Positions 53,907-63,870 of a stretch of DNA of 64,000 nt are shown one piece after another (within the stretch, counting starts at the first letter, position 1; every line of letters starts with the position of its first letter). The notes beneath the pieces were generated by a model, which did not search any database, was not told where the DNA came from, and worked only from the letters and a program-made list of their open reading frames with translations. Made by a program: the position numbers and the translations under genes. The stretch is from Desulfovibrio inopinatus DSM 10711 (GTDB lineage: Bacteria; Desulfobacterota; Desulfovibrionia; Desulfovibrionales; Desulfovibrionaceae). The DNA lies in assembly GCF_000429305.1 (NCBI RefSeq), contig NZ_AUBP01000002.1:450365-514364 (forward strand), written 5' to 3'.

Positions 53907-55322
53907 TTATGTTTTAGTTTGAATATTATATTTTCGTAATAGCTCATAAAAACGCGATTTTGAAAGACCAGAAAGTGAAAGCATGGCCTTAATATCCGCT
54001 TTAGTAACACGTACAACATATTGTAAGTATTTCTCCTCTGCGAACTCAATCATTTCATCACGGAATTCTTTGAGCGTCGGAATCGTTTCCGGGAGGGCAA
54101 GCGGCGTGTCGAGAATATCCGAACGCGATGTATGGATGGCTTCGTGTGTTCGTTTCTTTACCGCCGTAATACGTACCGATTCCGGAAGGTGTGCCGGATA
54201 TAATGTCGGAGCATTCCCTGCAGCCAAGATGGCAATCTCAAGGGTGCTAATGAATTCGCGAACATTTCCCGGCCAATCGTATTGAAGCAACGTTTGAATG
54301 AATTCTGGGGCGAAAATTTTTGACGAGACACCCGTTGCAGCAGCGAGACGCGGTGCATAATACACGAGGAGTTGCCGGATATCTTCCCGTCGTTCGCGAA
54401 GCGGGGGGAGGAGGATGCGCATGGTTTTGAGCCGGAACAGCAGGTCTTCGCGAAATGTACCATCGGCCGCCATGGAGTCGAGATTACGGTTTGTTGCGGA
54501 TATGAGTCGAAAATCACTTTTAAACTCTTTGTTTGAGCCGACCGGTCGGACAACGCGTTCCTGCAAGACGCGAAGAAATCCTCGTTGCAACGGAAGTGGT
54601 AATTCTCCGATTTCGTCCAAAAAAAGGCTTCCGCCGTCGGCCATACGTATTAAGCCGGTTTTGTCTTTGTCCGCTCCGGTAAATGCGCCGCGAACATGGC
54701 CGAATAATGTGGCTTCAATAAGTGTTTCCGGTAACGCCGCACAATCCACGACGACAAACGGACCATTTTTTCGTCGACTATTGTCATGAATGGCCCGAGC
54801 AAACAGTTCTTTGCCGACACCGGTTTCTCCGACAAGCAGAATATTGGCATCCCCAGCTGAGGCTTGCGCAACCAGCTCAAGACTTTTCTGCATGGCTGGA
54901 GAGTTTCCGATGATACGGTCGCGATGGAGCGGTTCTTGACGACGGCTGCTGTGTTTTTCACGTCGATATTGAAGTGCTCGCAACAGTGGCAGCATCATTT
55001 CCTTATCTGAAATCGGTTTGCACAAATAGTCCCAGGCTCCGCTTTTGACAGCCGCCTCGGCGCCTTCGGGACCGCCATACCCGGTAATAATGATGACTTC
55101 GGGGTGAGATGTGGCATGTTTGATTTGTTCGACTTCCTTCATGCCGTCTCCATCGGGGAGCACCACATCAAGAAAGACAACGTCGATCTCTACGTCGGCG
55201 AGAATGGAACGTCCTTGTTCCAGGGAGTACGCAATGTGTGCTTCATGGCCTACGTCGGCGATAGAGGCGGCCATGGAACGGCAGAGGACGGGGTCGTCGT
55301 CGATGATCAGAATATTGGCCAT
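53907..55322 (-). CDS. NtrC-family sigma-54-dependent response regulator
   Basis: 471 residues: receiver (1-120, DVVFLDVVLPDGDG), AAA+ domain (about 138-370) with Walker A GETGVGKE, sigma-54 contact motif HVRGAFTGADKDK and Walker B GGSLFLDEIGELP, and a Fis-type HTH (ADIKAMLSLSGLSKSRFYELL). It activates sigma-54 promoters when phosphorylated. Start at 55322 because AAGGA lies 5 bases upstream. Probably phosphorylated by the kinase encoded before it. Confidence 0.95.
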   Translation of the reverse strand: MANILIIDDDPVLCRSMAASIADVGHEAHIAYSLEQGRSILADVEIDVVFLDVVLPDGDGMKEVEQIKHATSHPEVIIITGYGGPEGAEAAVKSGAWDYLCKPISDKEMMLPLLRALQYRREKHSSRRQEPLHRDRIIGNSPAMQKSLELVAQASAGDANILLVGETGVGKELFARAIHDNSRRKNGPFVVVDCAALPETLIEATLFGHVRGAFTGADKDKTGLIRMADGGSLFLDEIGELPLPLQRGFLRVLQERVVRPVGSNKEFKSDFRLISATNRNLDSMAADGTFREDLLFRLKTMRILLPPLRERREDIRQLLVYYAPRLAAATGVSSKIFAPEFIQTLLQYDWPGNVREFISTLEIAILAAGNAPTLYPAHLPESVRITAVKKRTHEAIHTSRSDILDTPLALPETIPTLKEFRDEMIEFAEEKYLQYVVRVTKADIKAMLSLSGLSKSRFYELLRKYNIQTKT

Positions 55323-55391
55323 AGCATCCTTCCGGAACATGTCTGCAAGAGTTGTGATGATGACTGAGCGTACTGATACCTCGTTTTTGCG

Positions 55392-56900
55392 TTACACTTC
55401 ATCAAGCGCCGCAAGCAAAGCGGAAGCTTCCACCGGCTTGGGTACCGTGGCACGGACGAGATACCAAACCTCGCTCCGATCCTGGGGGACCGGACCGGCT
55501 GTGAGCAATATACACGGCATGTCCGGACGAATCCGTTTGATCTGGCGGAAGAATTCAAGTCCATCCATACGTCGCATGAACTCGGTTGCGATGACAACAT
55601 CAAAGGATTGAGGGGATTGCGTGCATTCACGCAGTGCAATGTCGGCATCCGTGTGTGCTCTGGCCGCACATCCGTTTCTCTCCAGTGTCATCGCTAACGA
55701 CGCGAGCACTTTGGGATCATTGTCCACAAGCAAAATACGCCTGCAGACTTGGACCTGGCTGGATTCCGTTGCAGACCAGGTGCGTTCCGGGGTGGGAGTT
55801 TCCACCAATGGTAAATTCAATGTGAACGTGGTTCCCGGTCCATCGGTATTATCGTGAAAGGTGACTTCGCCGCCAAGGACGCGGATGATATCACGCGTCT
55901 CGGCGAGGCCCATCCCTGTTCCTTCCCCTGGATTTTTTGTGGTGAAAAACGGATCAAAGACACGATGTCGAATGGCAGGAGGAATGCCTGGGCCTGTATC
56001 GGAGATACGGACGATGACTCGTTTGTTCGGACGTTTTCCTTCCGTTGGAGGTTCGTCTTCCTCTTGTATGCTGATGGTCATGGTGCCGCCAGCATTTCCC
56101 ATGGCTTGAGCCGCATTCATGAAGACATTCATTAATGCTTGGTGCAATCGAACCGGATCGGCCAGCACCATGTCACGCCCTCGAGCCGTATTGAAGACAA
56201 CCTGGACTCTGGGAGGAAACGCGCTGTCAAGCAAGTGTAATGTTTCTCGGACGAGGGACCCCACGTGTATGACGATGCGTTTTCCGAATTTTGACCGGCT
56301 ATAGTCCAGAATTTGGCGAATAAGCTCACGTGCTCGGGTGGCTGAGAGGTATATGTCGGCCAAAAGGACGTGTTCCGGGTCGTTCGCTGTGTGGTTGTGA
56401 AGCATGCGATCAACATTAAGCAGGACGGGCGTCAATATATTGTTGAAATCGTGTGCTATGCCGGTAGCGAGTGTCCCAAGCGCTTCCATCTTTTGTGCGT
56501 GGTGAAGCCGATTGGCCAAGTCGAGTTCGCCGGTGACATCACGAAACATGGCAACAATGGCTTTTTTCGGTTCCTCAACGGCACGTGCCGGAGAGAGGGA
56601 GGCTGCCAGAATGAAAAATGCGCCGTCATCACGCCAAAATGTCAAGCGCCCGGACCAGTTGGTTTTACTGGTCAAAGCCGATTGCATCGAGAGCAGAAGA
56701 TCACTGTCGTTGTGTTCGCTCGAAAAGAGCGGAGGAACGACTCCGATGCCATCCTGTTCCCGCATGCCGGTCAGACTCCAATAGGCCGTATTGGCGAAGA
56801 TAACCGCCAATTTCGTGTCCAGAACGGCGACGGCTTCCGAGACATCCATGATGATCCGTCGGAGAAATTCGCTGTCGTGGCAATGATTGTGAACGTCCAT
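55392..56900 (-). CDS. NtrB-like PAS histidine kinase with pseudo-receiver
   Basis: 502 residues, cytoplasmic: PAS (about 18-125), HisKA with GIAHDFNNIL, HATPase (DTGPGIPP, GTGMGLAETRDI) and a C-terminal receiver-like domain (about 382-500, RRILLVDNDPKVL). The receiver lacks its phospho-acceptor: the Asp position is Thr439 (VVIATEFMRRMDG), though the acidic pair and the Lys (VPKPV) remain. It therefore cannot accept phosphate in the usual way. The start at 56900 (ATG) is chosen over a TTG at 56930; neither has a strong ribosome site. 69 bases before the response regulator gene. Confidence 0.9.
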   Translation of the reverse strand: MDVHNHCHDSEFLRRIIMDVSEAVAVLDTKLAVIFANTAYWSLTGMREQDGIGVVPPLFSSEHNDSDLLLSMQSALTSKTNWSGRLTFWRDDGAFFILAASLSPARAVEEPKKAIVAMFRDVTGELDLANRLHHAQKMEALGTLATGIAHDFNNILTPVLLNVDRMLHNHTANDPEHVLLADIYLSATRARELIRQILDYSRSKFGKRIVIHVGSLVRETLHLLDSAFPPRVQVVFNTARGRDMVLADPVRLHQALMNVFMNAAQAMGNAGGTMTISIQEEDEPPTEGKRPNKRVIVRISDTGPGIPPAIRHRVFDPFFTTKNPGEGTGMGLAETRDIIRVLGGEVTFHDNTDGPGTTFTLNLPLVETPTPERTWSATESSQVQVCRRILLVDNDPKVLASLAMTLERNGCAARAHTDADIALRECTQSPQSFDVVIATEFMRRMDGLEFFRQIKRIRPDMPCILLTAGPVPQDRSEVWYLVRATVPKPVEASALLAALDEV

Positions 56901-57105
56901 ACGTTTGTATAGCGTTTCTTGACGCAACAACCAAGACCCGACTTGACATTGTGCACCAAGAAGAGAACAACAAATCGCTACTGGTATGAGGAGATGACGC
57001 AGGTGAGCAGGCTTTCTCCCCCTGCCGGGTTTCTCATGACCCCGCCCCTACGTTCGGCACTGGTCGGCGTCGCCACAAACACATCAGCATGAAGTCGAGG
57101 CGGAC

Positions 57106-57978
57106 TTGAAAATTATTGATACGCTTTCTTCGAATCGTCCTTTTATTTCCCTTGAATTTTTTCCACCAAAGTCCAAAGAAGGGCATCCAGCCTTTTTTGC
57201 GGCCGCATCGCGTTTGACGACTATTTCTCCCGCTTTTGTCTCCGTGACATACGGTGCGGGAGGCGGGTCACAAGATGCGACATTGGATATTGCGCAGGCG
57301 CTGCAAAATGATCATGGATTCGAGACCATGGCGCACCTTACGTGTGTTGGTGCCGATGAAGCTCGCATCAATGAATTTCTTGATGCCTTAAGCGCTCGAG
57401 GGGTTTCCAATGTACTCGCGTTGCGTGGAGACCCACCCGAAGGACAGGATGAATTCATCCCGGACAATGAACGCTTTAAACATGCATCCGATCTTGTTGA
57501 CTATATCAAACGTGTTCGGCCGGATTTCGGTGTGGCTGCGGCCGCTTATCCCGAATGTCACCCTGAATCGGAGTCGGTACGTTCCGACCTTGAATGGACA
57601 AAGGTGAAGGCAAGCAAAGGTGTGGATTTCTTTGTCTCGCAGCTTTTTTTCGACAATCGTGCGTATTTCGACTTTGTTCAGCGGTTACGCGGCATGAATG
57701 TTGAAGCGCCGGTTATTCCCGGTATTTTGCCTATCCTCAGTTTGGGATCCATTCGGCGTATTTTGAGTTTGTGCGGAGCGGCGATCCCAGGACGACTTTA
57801 TCTTGACCTGGAAAAAGCCCACAATGAAGGCGGCAACGATGCGGTTCGAGCGCTCGGAATTAATCATGCCGTCAAGCAAGCACAGCACTTACTCGATAAC
57901 GGTGCTCCCGGTATTCATCTGTATACACTTAATCAGGCCGATGCCTGCCTGGAGATTGTCGACAGATTGTCGTTGTAG
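57106..57978 (+). CDS. metF: 5,10-methylenetetrahydrofolate reductase
   Basis: 290 residues, the bacterial MetF length. FAD-dependent reduction of methylene-THF to methyl-THF for methionine synthesis or, in anaerobes, C1 metabolism. Signatures: SLEFFPPKS at the start, SVTYGAGGGS, HLTCVG, LALRGDPP and FFVSQLFFD. The start is TTG with GAGG 6 bases before. The 105-base leader contains two small hairpins (GCAGG/CCTGC and GGGT/ACCC near 57010-57045), but I could not match a known riboswitch. Confidence 0.95.
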   Translation: MKIIDTLSSNRPFISLEFFPPKSKEGHPAFFAAASRLTTISPAFVSVTYGAGGGSQDATLDIAQALQNDHGFETMAHLTCVGADEARINEFLDALSARGVSNVLALRGDPPEGQDEFIPDNERFKHASDLVDYIKRVRPDFGVAAAAYPECHPESESVRSDLEWTKVKASKGVDFFVSQLFFDNRAYFDFVQRLRGMNVEAPVIPGILPILSLGSIRRILSLCGAAIPGRLYLDLEKAHNEGGNDAVRALGINHAVKQAQHLLDNGAPGIHLYTLNQADACLEIVDRLSL

Positions 57979-58024
57979 GCTCATGTCGTCATAGCGTGCA
58001 GCATGCGATCTCTATCGCGTGGTG

Positions 58025-58100
58025 AAAAGAGTGCGGTGACTTTGGGAAAGGCGTGTTCCATACGCCTGACCGGAGATGTAATCACCGCGCTCTTTTTTAT
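58025..58100 (+). terminator. Terminator after metF
   Basis: Outer stem AAAAGAG-T-GCGGTGA with TCACCGCGCTCTTTT, enclosing a second hairpin (AGGCGT/ACGCCT), followed by a T run. It begins 47 bases after the metF stop. Confidence 0.75.
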
Positions 58101-58282
58101 TGTGTTCCTGTGGGATCGTCTTGAGAAAGATTTTTTTGAAAAATAGCGTTATGTCGAAGGAACGCTTCTCGTGACGATGTGAAAGTGGCCTTTTTTATGC
58201 ACGAGAATGCCTTTGATCTTTGGGTGTCGTATAATGATAAAATGTGGAAATTTGGCCTGATGCAAGAGGAGTCATTGAGCGT

Positions 58283-59341
58283 ATGCGTTTTGAGACACCG
58301 TTTCTTCCCGATCCTGATTTCACGAGCTTTTTGGTCGATATCAAAGATCATCTATCGGCTGTCCATTTCAGACTGTATGTGCCGGGGCTGGCTGACGCAC
58401 GAAGCGCATCGGATGGTTTTGACGGGAAGACATTGGTTGAGCAATTGCGTCGACTCGACGGCGTGCCCCAATATGGTTTGCTCAATGCTCGCTTTCATCA
58501 TCCGGATATCTATACCAACACAACATATCTCGACCGTATCGCCGATCACGTGCAACGACTCAAGGATGATGCGGGTCTTGTTGGTCTTGTGGCGACGGAC
58601 TTTTACTTGCTCAAGGCGCTTGCTCGACATCAACCGGATCTGGTGACCGGAGTACGCCTTACACCAAGTGTCAATTGTGCCATTACAACGGTTCAAGAAC
58701 TTGTTTCATACGTTGAAACGGCAACCCGCTATGGATTTGCCCGACCGGTGCGATATGTCGTGGACCGTCGTCTTAATCGACAACCACAGAAGCTGGACGA
58801 GCTGGCTCGCCAGGTCGATTCGATCTATCCCGGCATGGCGCTCGTCCTTTTGGCCAATGAAGGCTGCCTCGCAGATTGTCCTTATCGACTGACGCATGAA
58901 GCGCAGATCGCTCTTGCTTCGTTTCCTGGCGCTCCAGACCCTATGGTCACTGTTGCGCGTCGTTTGGGATGCTTGGAGGATATCTCCAACACTCCCGGTC
59001 TGATATTGTCTTCTCCGTTTATTCGTCCCGAAGATGTTCAGCATCTTCCTGCGAGCGTGGCAGAACTCAAACTCTGCGGACGAACCCGAGGACCGAACCG
59101 GTTGCGTCAGATCATTCAGGCGTATTTGGACGGAGCGTGGAAAGGAAATCTGTTCGAGCTGCTCGATGCCCCTGAAGCCTTGGCACGAACACATTTCATA
59201 GAGAACGCCGCATTGCCTGAAGAATATTACAGTACCACAACGCAATGTTCGAAGCTTTGTTCTTCATGTGGGTATTGTGATGCTCTTGCCAAGGCCTTGC
59301 TTGTTCGTCTGCCCCCGGATTTGTCCCAATGGGATGGGTGA
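58283..59341 (+). CDS. Fe-S protein resembling the peptidase U32 family
   Basis: 352 residues, predicted TIM-barrel-like. RLTPSVNCAITTVQEL and VLLANEGCLADCPYRLTHEAQ resemble the Cys-containing core of U32-type proteins such as UbiU/UbiV/RlhA, in which cysteines bind a 4Fe-4S cluster; a second Cys group, CSKLCSSCGYC, lies near the C-terminus. The activity is not known; U32 relatives do oxygen-independent hydroxylation or RNA modification. The ATG at 58283 is chosen (GAG nearby, better AGGAG 12 bases away); a GTG at 58244 is the alternative. It follows the metF terminator. Confidence 0.6.
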   Translation: MRFETPFLPDPDFTSFLVDIKDHLSAVHFRLYVPGLADARSASDGFDGKTLVEQLRRLDGVPQYGLLNARFHHPDIYTNTTYLDRIADHVQRLKDDAGLVGLVATDFYLLKALARHQPDLVTGVRLTPSVNCAITTVQELVSYVETATRYGFARPVRYVVDRRLNRQPQKLDELARQVDSIYPGMALVLLANEGCLADCPYRLTHEAQIALASFPGAPDPMVTVARRLGCLEDISNTPGLILSSPFIRPEDVQHLPASVAELKLCGRTRGPNRLRQIIQAYLDGAWKGNLFELLDAPEALARTHFIENAALPEEYYSTTTQCSKLCSSCGYCDALAKALLVRLPPDLSQWDG

Positions 59342-59449
59342 GCTAAAGACGTTCATTAGAATGGTTGATATAACCCCATTGTCGTCATTGAAGTTTTACT
59401 GCACCAAACGAAAAGAAGTGGGAACGTGCTTGGGAGCTTCTGACCATGC

Positions 59450-59596
59450 TCATCCTTGCATAGCTCGTTGCTCCATAAGGACAATCTGATAGAGGTTCTT
59501 CGCTTGTGCGAAGGAGTCAAACATCTTCAAAGGCAAAAATGTTCCTTTATCCGTTGCCTTACTGACCTCATCTCTCAGCTCAGGAACTGCTGTCAT
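59450..59596 (-). CDS. Small 48-residue protein gene
   Basis: A hydrophilic 48-residue frame (MTAVPELRDEVSKATDKG...) with an excellent ribosome site, GGAAGGAGG, 6 bases before the ATG at 59596. One helix-forming C-terminal half (FDSFAQAKNLYQIVLMEQR). Unrecognised. It is the only candidate gene in the 480 bases between the U32-like gene and the next one. Confidence 0.5.
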   Translation of the reverse strand: MTAVPELRDEVSKATDKGTFLPLKMFDSFAQAKNLYQIVLMEQRAMQG

Positions 59597-59818
59597 ACAC
59601 GCCTCCTTCCGAAAGCTCTGCGAATACATCGGTGTACTCATTGAGAGAAGTATGTTTGACAGATCCAATAAGGTGGGGGAAGCTCAGAAAGATACATTGC
59701 GGCTCATCGTGATGGACATTATCCAAAATACGAGAACAGGCCAACGCAAACTCGGCACATAACTGACCAACTCTTGAGGCATTCTGTCATCGCCTGTTAT
59801 AGCAACTTGAGGTATACC

Positions 59819-60721
59819 ATGCTAAAGAGATGCCTGCGATTTGGATTTATAGCGCTTTTCTGCATCATACTTATCCTACTGTTTCGTTACTGCACTCATA
59901 ATGAGCAAGTAAAATATTCTGAACAACACGAATCTTTACTTGAAGTCACTCATAACGTAACGCACTATTCAAATTCAGTAATTCTTCAGCAACTTGCTAA
60001 AGAGCAAGACAACGATCTCTTAAATAAACTGCTCGTTGTGTCGAAAGCTTTGCTTGACCCGGATAACGGAATCTCGATCAATAAAATCTCCCCCGATACG
60101 TTTATGATCTACGACATGCTAGAGACAGCCCGTCTTGGTTTCCTATCAACCATTGGTCTTTCACCAGTGCAGAAATTGACGATACAGAGGTGGCATGAAA
60201 AGTATATGCAGACCAATCCTGCAGATGTATTTTTTGCTCCTTCAGCAAGCGAAATTATTGCTACCCGGGCGGCTTTTGGATGCACTCACTATGCGAGGGC
60301 TTTCATGGCTGTTGTCAAAGCATTGGAACTTCTCAGCAATCCTGAGGATATTCGCTATGTCATTTCATCTAAAGCTGACGACTATAACCAAGCTATGGAG
60401 AACCAAGATCTTAGCGCGACGATCAATGGGCACCAATTCGTTATCGTCAGAATCGACTCACAATGGATTGCGATTAACACCTCCAAAGGAGAGAGTACGC
60501 CATTACCTGTAGGGTTTGATCCCGACTCCGTTGCACCTCCTCACAATATTCCCATACGGTTCCAATCCTATCCAGATATTGTTTTTCTTATTAGAAAGAT
60601 AGGCACGAATTGGGATGATAGTTGCGGAGACAATTCGCTTTCAGCCCTCATGAACATATCGCGTTCAGGCGCTTCTGACAGATCGGCGTTTCTTTGGGAT
60701 ACCTTTGCAGTGAAGAAATAA
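59819..60721 (+). CDS. Membrane-anchored transglutaminase-like orphan
   Basis: 300 residues: one N-terminal TM helix (about 8-25) and a soluble domain outside. AAFGCTHYARAFMAVVKAL has the spacing of a transglutaminase-fold catalytic Cys helix, and NGHQFVIVRIDSQWIAINTS could supply the His and the polar third residue (Asn in place of the usual Asp). This is inferred from pattern only. GAGG precedes the ATG by 8 bases. It looks more AT-rich than its neighbours, which may point to acquisition. An upstream in-frame ATG at 59774 is less likely. Confidence 0.5.
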   Translation: MLKRCLRFGFIALFCIILILLFRYCTHNEQVKYSEQHESLLEVTHNVTHYSNSVILQQLAKEQDNDLLNKLLVVSKALLDPDNGISINKISPDTFMIYDMLETARLGFLSTIGLSPVQKLTIQRWHEKYMQTNPADVFFAPSASEIIATRAAFGCTHYARAFMAVVKALELLSNPEDIRYVISSKADDYNQAMENQDLSATINGHQFVIVRIDSQWIAINTSKGESTPLPVGFDPDSVAPPHNIPIRFQSYPDIVFLIRKIGTNWDDSCGDNSLSALMNISRSGASDRSAFLWDTFAVKK

Positions 60722-61359
60722 TCCATTCCTGGATATTGCAGGAGATGAAGAATCGATGGGGGACCACCCTGTCTTGGCTATAATGCCCCTATGTGGGAAT
60801 CTCGAGGGGGACTTCACCTGGAGAATACCGCGAATGCACGATGTTTCCGTCTTGCCTTTGGATGATAACGCAATGATATATTAGAGTTTTTAATGTGAAA
60901 TCCAGGAGCAATCCGACGACAGTATTCTTATTGCTCTTGAAAATATGGGCTATCCTCTCCTGGGGATGACGTTTATATTTCTTGTCTCGCTTTGTTGTGG
61001 GCGGTGTTTGTCGAGTCGAATTCTTCGTTCTTTGTTTTCATTATTTTTTTGTTCAATACTGGTGGATTCTGCGCACTGGTAGAGCTATATGGAATGAACC
61101 TTGAGTGTCGGTATGAGGTTCTTTCCATTTCGGTAGATTGAGTTGGCTTAATTGTTTCTGGTATTCTGCTGAGTTTTCCTTTTCATCGTCTGGTGAGAAA
61201 AAGGTGGACTGTGGAGAGCGGCGTCGTGAGAGAAGGGAGAAATGGTAGAGCTGATATTGTCTTTTAGGCAGGTTGTTCTCTCCCTGTAATATCATTAATA
61301 CGTTGTGACATTTTTCTTGCTCCATTGTTTGATTGCGCAACGGCAGGTAACAATATTTT
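60722..61359. other. Non-coding stretch
   Basis: About 640 bases with no convincing gene. A 45-codon hydrophobic frame (60945-61082, plus) and a 95-codon frame (61053-61340, minus) lack ribosome sites and family features. No strong terminator seen. Confidence 0.45.
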
Positions 61360-61863
61360 ATGAAAACTGTTTTTGTTACGGTAAGCTGGATCTTGTTGAG
61401 TTTTGCGACCTTTTCTCATGCAGGGTTGTATCCGTTTGCAGACTCCAAAAGTGGTCTCTACGGATATCGAGATACGGCTACACAAACCGTTTTACCTCCG
61501 ATGTACGTTATTGCCTGGACGTTTTCCCAATATAATGTGGCGTTCGCAGTGGATGACGCCGGATGGGCGCTTATTGATCTACATGGCGATGTGTTGTTGC
61601 GTCCGTATGTGTTTGATAATGGTCCTGACGAGTTTCATGATGGGTTGGCTCGGTTTGTCCACAATGGAAAAATCGGTTTTTTCAATGAAAAAGGCGAGAT
61701 TGTCATTCCCGCCCAATTTGATTTTGCCCAACCCTTTTCCGATGGGATAAGTGCTGTATGCTTTGGCTGCACGGCACAGCGTGACGGGGAGCATACGTAT
61801 CATTCTGGTGGTACCTGGACGCGCATCGATGCCCAGGGCCGAGAAGTACCCGGCGTGCGATAG
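61360..61863 (+). CDS. Secreted WG-repeat protein
   Basis: 167 residues: signal peptide (1-21, ending SHA) and about three WG/KWG repeats, seen as KSGLYGYRDTATQTVLPPMY, DDAGWALIDLHGDVLLRP and NGKIGFFNEKGEIVIPAQFD. WG repeats are short beta units, probably for binding; no enzymatic role is known. It ends 11 bases from the convergent large gene. Confidence 0.8.
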   Translation: MKTVFVTVSWILLSFATFSHAGLYPFADSKSGLYGYRDTATQTVLPPMYVIAWTFSQYNVAFAVDDAGWALIDLHGDVLLRPYVFDNGPDEFHDGLARFVHNGKIGFFNEKGEIVIPAQFDFAQPFSDGISAVCFGCTAQRDGEHTYHSGGTWTRIDAQGREVPGVR

Positions 61864-61874
61864 CCGAGAATCAA

Positions 61875-63780
61875 TCATTCCTCCAGGAGAAGACTGAGTA
61901 TCGACGTCGGCATTGGCATGTCGGATGATGGCGTCGTACTATTGAGTGCGGCTACGGCAGCAGCCAGCGCGTTGAGGTATTCTCCCATGGTTTTGGAAAG
62001 CGGGCTGATTTCGTCGCGACAGCGTAACAACCCGTACGCGGCCGTCTCATAGGCAAGCTGTTGCATGACGGAATCTTTTTCCGCAATGGCAACTTCGGCA
62101 AGAATGGACGAAACAACCGCTTTGCCTGTGTCATAGAGGTATGGTTCGGAAGCATCCGGATTATAGGAGACTGATGTGAGACTCCCGCCGATTCTGCCGT
62201 TTTGCCATGAGACGAGAAGTGTGTTCGGCCAGTTTGATGCTGGCGTTCCGTCTCCGGCGACATGGGATCCATAGTTGGCAATGGTCCGTGCCCACGCTGT
62301 GCGTACCGACTTCGGGGTCAGTGCGGGATCGCCGCCGGCTTCGTTGTTCGTATCGAGCATGAGCAGCCGCATGGCTCGCATGTCGTAGAGAGAGGCCATC
62401 CACAATTGATCCGACTCAAGTGATCCCGAATCATTGATCTGACTGAACCCATCAAACCAGAACCCGTAGTCCGTATTTTGGCTTACAGCCTGGACGTACT
62501 GTTGTGTCACGGCACGGCCGAGATTGGCTCGAAAATCATCGAGATAGCTGGAATCATCGCTTGCCAGACCGACAAATCGGAAAGTCAGGTTCCATTGTGT
62601 GGCCACTCGCCCCGTGAGGTTGGCCCATTCGTCGACCGGCGCATCATGGGGACCACAGACCGCGTCAGGACGTTTAGAGCAAACATAGTCGCGCATGGAT
62701 GATGCACCGCGGGTGAGAGTATCCACCACGGTGCTATCCCCTGTAAGCCAGTAATAGAGATAGAGATTGTCAAAATAGGCGTGAGAGCTGTTGAAGTCCT
62801 CCCTGTATCCGCCGTATCCGGCTGGAGCCTGGCCACAATAAAAATAATCATCGCTTGGAGAACACTGCATAATTTGGGTGTGGAGCATGCGGAGTGCACC
62901 AGGAAAGGAGAGTTCGTCGAGCAGCGTTACATCTCCATTCCGCATGGCGGCCGTCGTCGCTGTTGCCACGGTGTTATGATAATCCGTCCAGGACGCGCAC
63001 CAATACGCTGTGTCGGAATCGTCGCCGGGAGTCGGGTCGTCGCAATCGATTTCATCTCCGTACAAATCGGTTCCCCAGAATCGGGGATACAGACCAAATG
63101 TCATGAGCCCTGCGATACCCTTCTCATCGATTTTTTCCAATGTGAGGTCCATGACGTCGTCACTGAGATCGGCAAACGTGCCTCCAAGGCCGGTTCGCGT
63201 GGCGGGAAATGGCGGAACTGCTCCGGAATCGGCAAACCATGTTGCATCTGGCCAAGGGCGTAAGGGGTGGTTGCGCGGTGCGGTCACAAGTGATTCCACC
63301 GTTGCTGCATCAGGTTGGGAAGCAAAGATAGCAACAGCCATGTCGGCAAACATCCCTTGACGTTGACCGAGCCAAACAGAATCGTCGGCGGTGTCCACGG
63401 CTGCATCACCACTGGATAAAAGACGTAATGCTTGGGGCTCGTATCGATGCATATGGTTGAGCGCCAAGGCCAGTGCTCCCGTGTCACCTGCAATGACCAG
63501 TGAGGCCGCGTCGGCTTTGCTTCCCGTTGCGTGCTGTCCATCGGGCGTGTCCATTTCGTAGAATACCGCTTCGTGTCGAGAAGTGCGTTTGCGTTGACGT
63601 ATTGCCGCCTCTTGTCCTGTTGTGAGCAACGCATGCAGGCCGGCATCATTGTGAGTGGCTTTAAGATTGATCGCCGTGGCTGTGAATCCTGGGGTGAGGC
63701 TATGACGTACTTTGTTGAGCCGAACGGCATTAATGAGTCGGGCCTGAAATACTCCCAGTGGGTTGAATTTTCTTAACAAT
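61875..63780 (-). pseudogene. Large unrecognised gene, apparently 5'-truncated by an IS element
   Basis: An open frame of about 635-670 codons ending LSLLLEE. The body has the composition of a secreted repeat or glycan-binding/processing protein: many Asp/Ser/Thr/Tyr/Trp, paired cysteines (ACRDE-type spacing, DYVCSKRPDAVC, QIMQCSPSDDYFYCG) and helical pairs such as YFDNLYLYYWLTGD that recall alpha/alpha-barrel glycosidases. No family is recognised. No signal peptide or ribosome-preceded start exists: upstream of about 63780 the frame runs into sequence directly before the IS5-type transposase start and is probably element DNA. I infer the true N-terminus was removed; the 63780 boundary is approximate. 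Confidence 0.5.
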
Positions 63781-63870
63781 CCTCTCTGTACAATGTAGTA
63801 TTCTCGACCAGGAAATGCAGAAACCACGCAGAAAACCGGTCGAAACGATGCAACATTTGGCGGGAGAATC

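Noticed and set aside
57001..57105. Structured leader of metF as a possible SAM, SAH or cobalamin riboswitch
   Set aside because: Two small hairpins are present but none of the conserved core sequences of these riboswitches could be matched by eye.
60945..61082. 45-residue hydrophobic frame
   Set aside because: No ribosome site and no conserved pattern; kept as non-coding.
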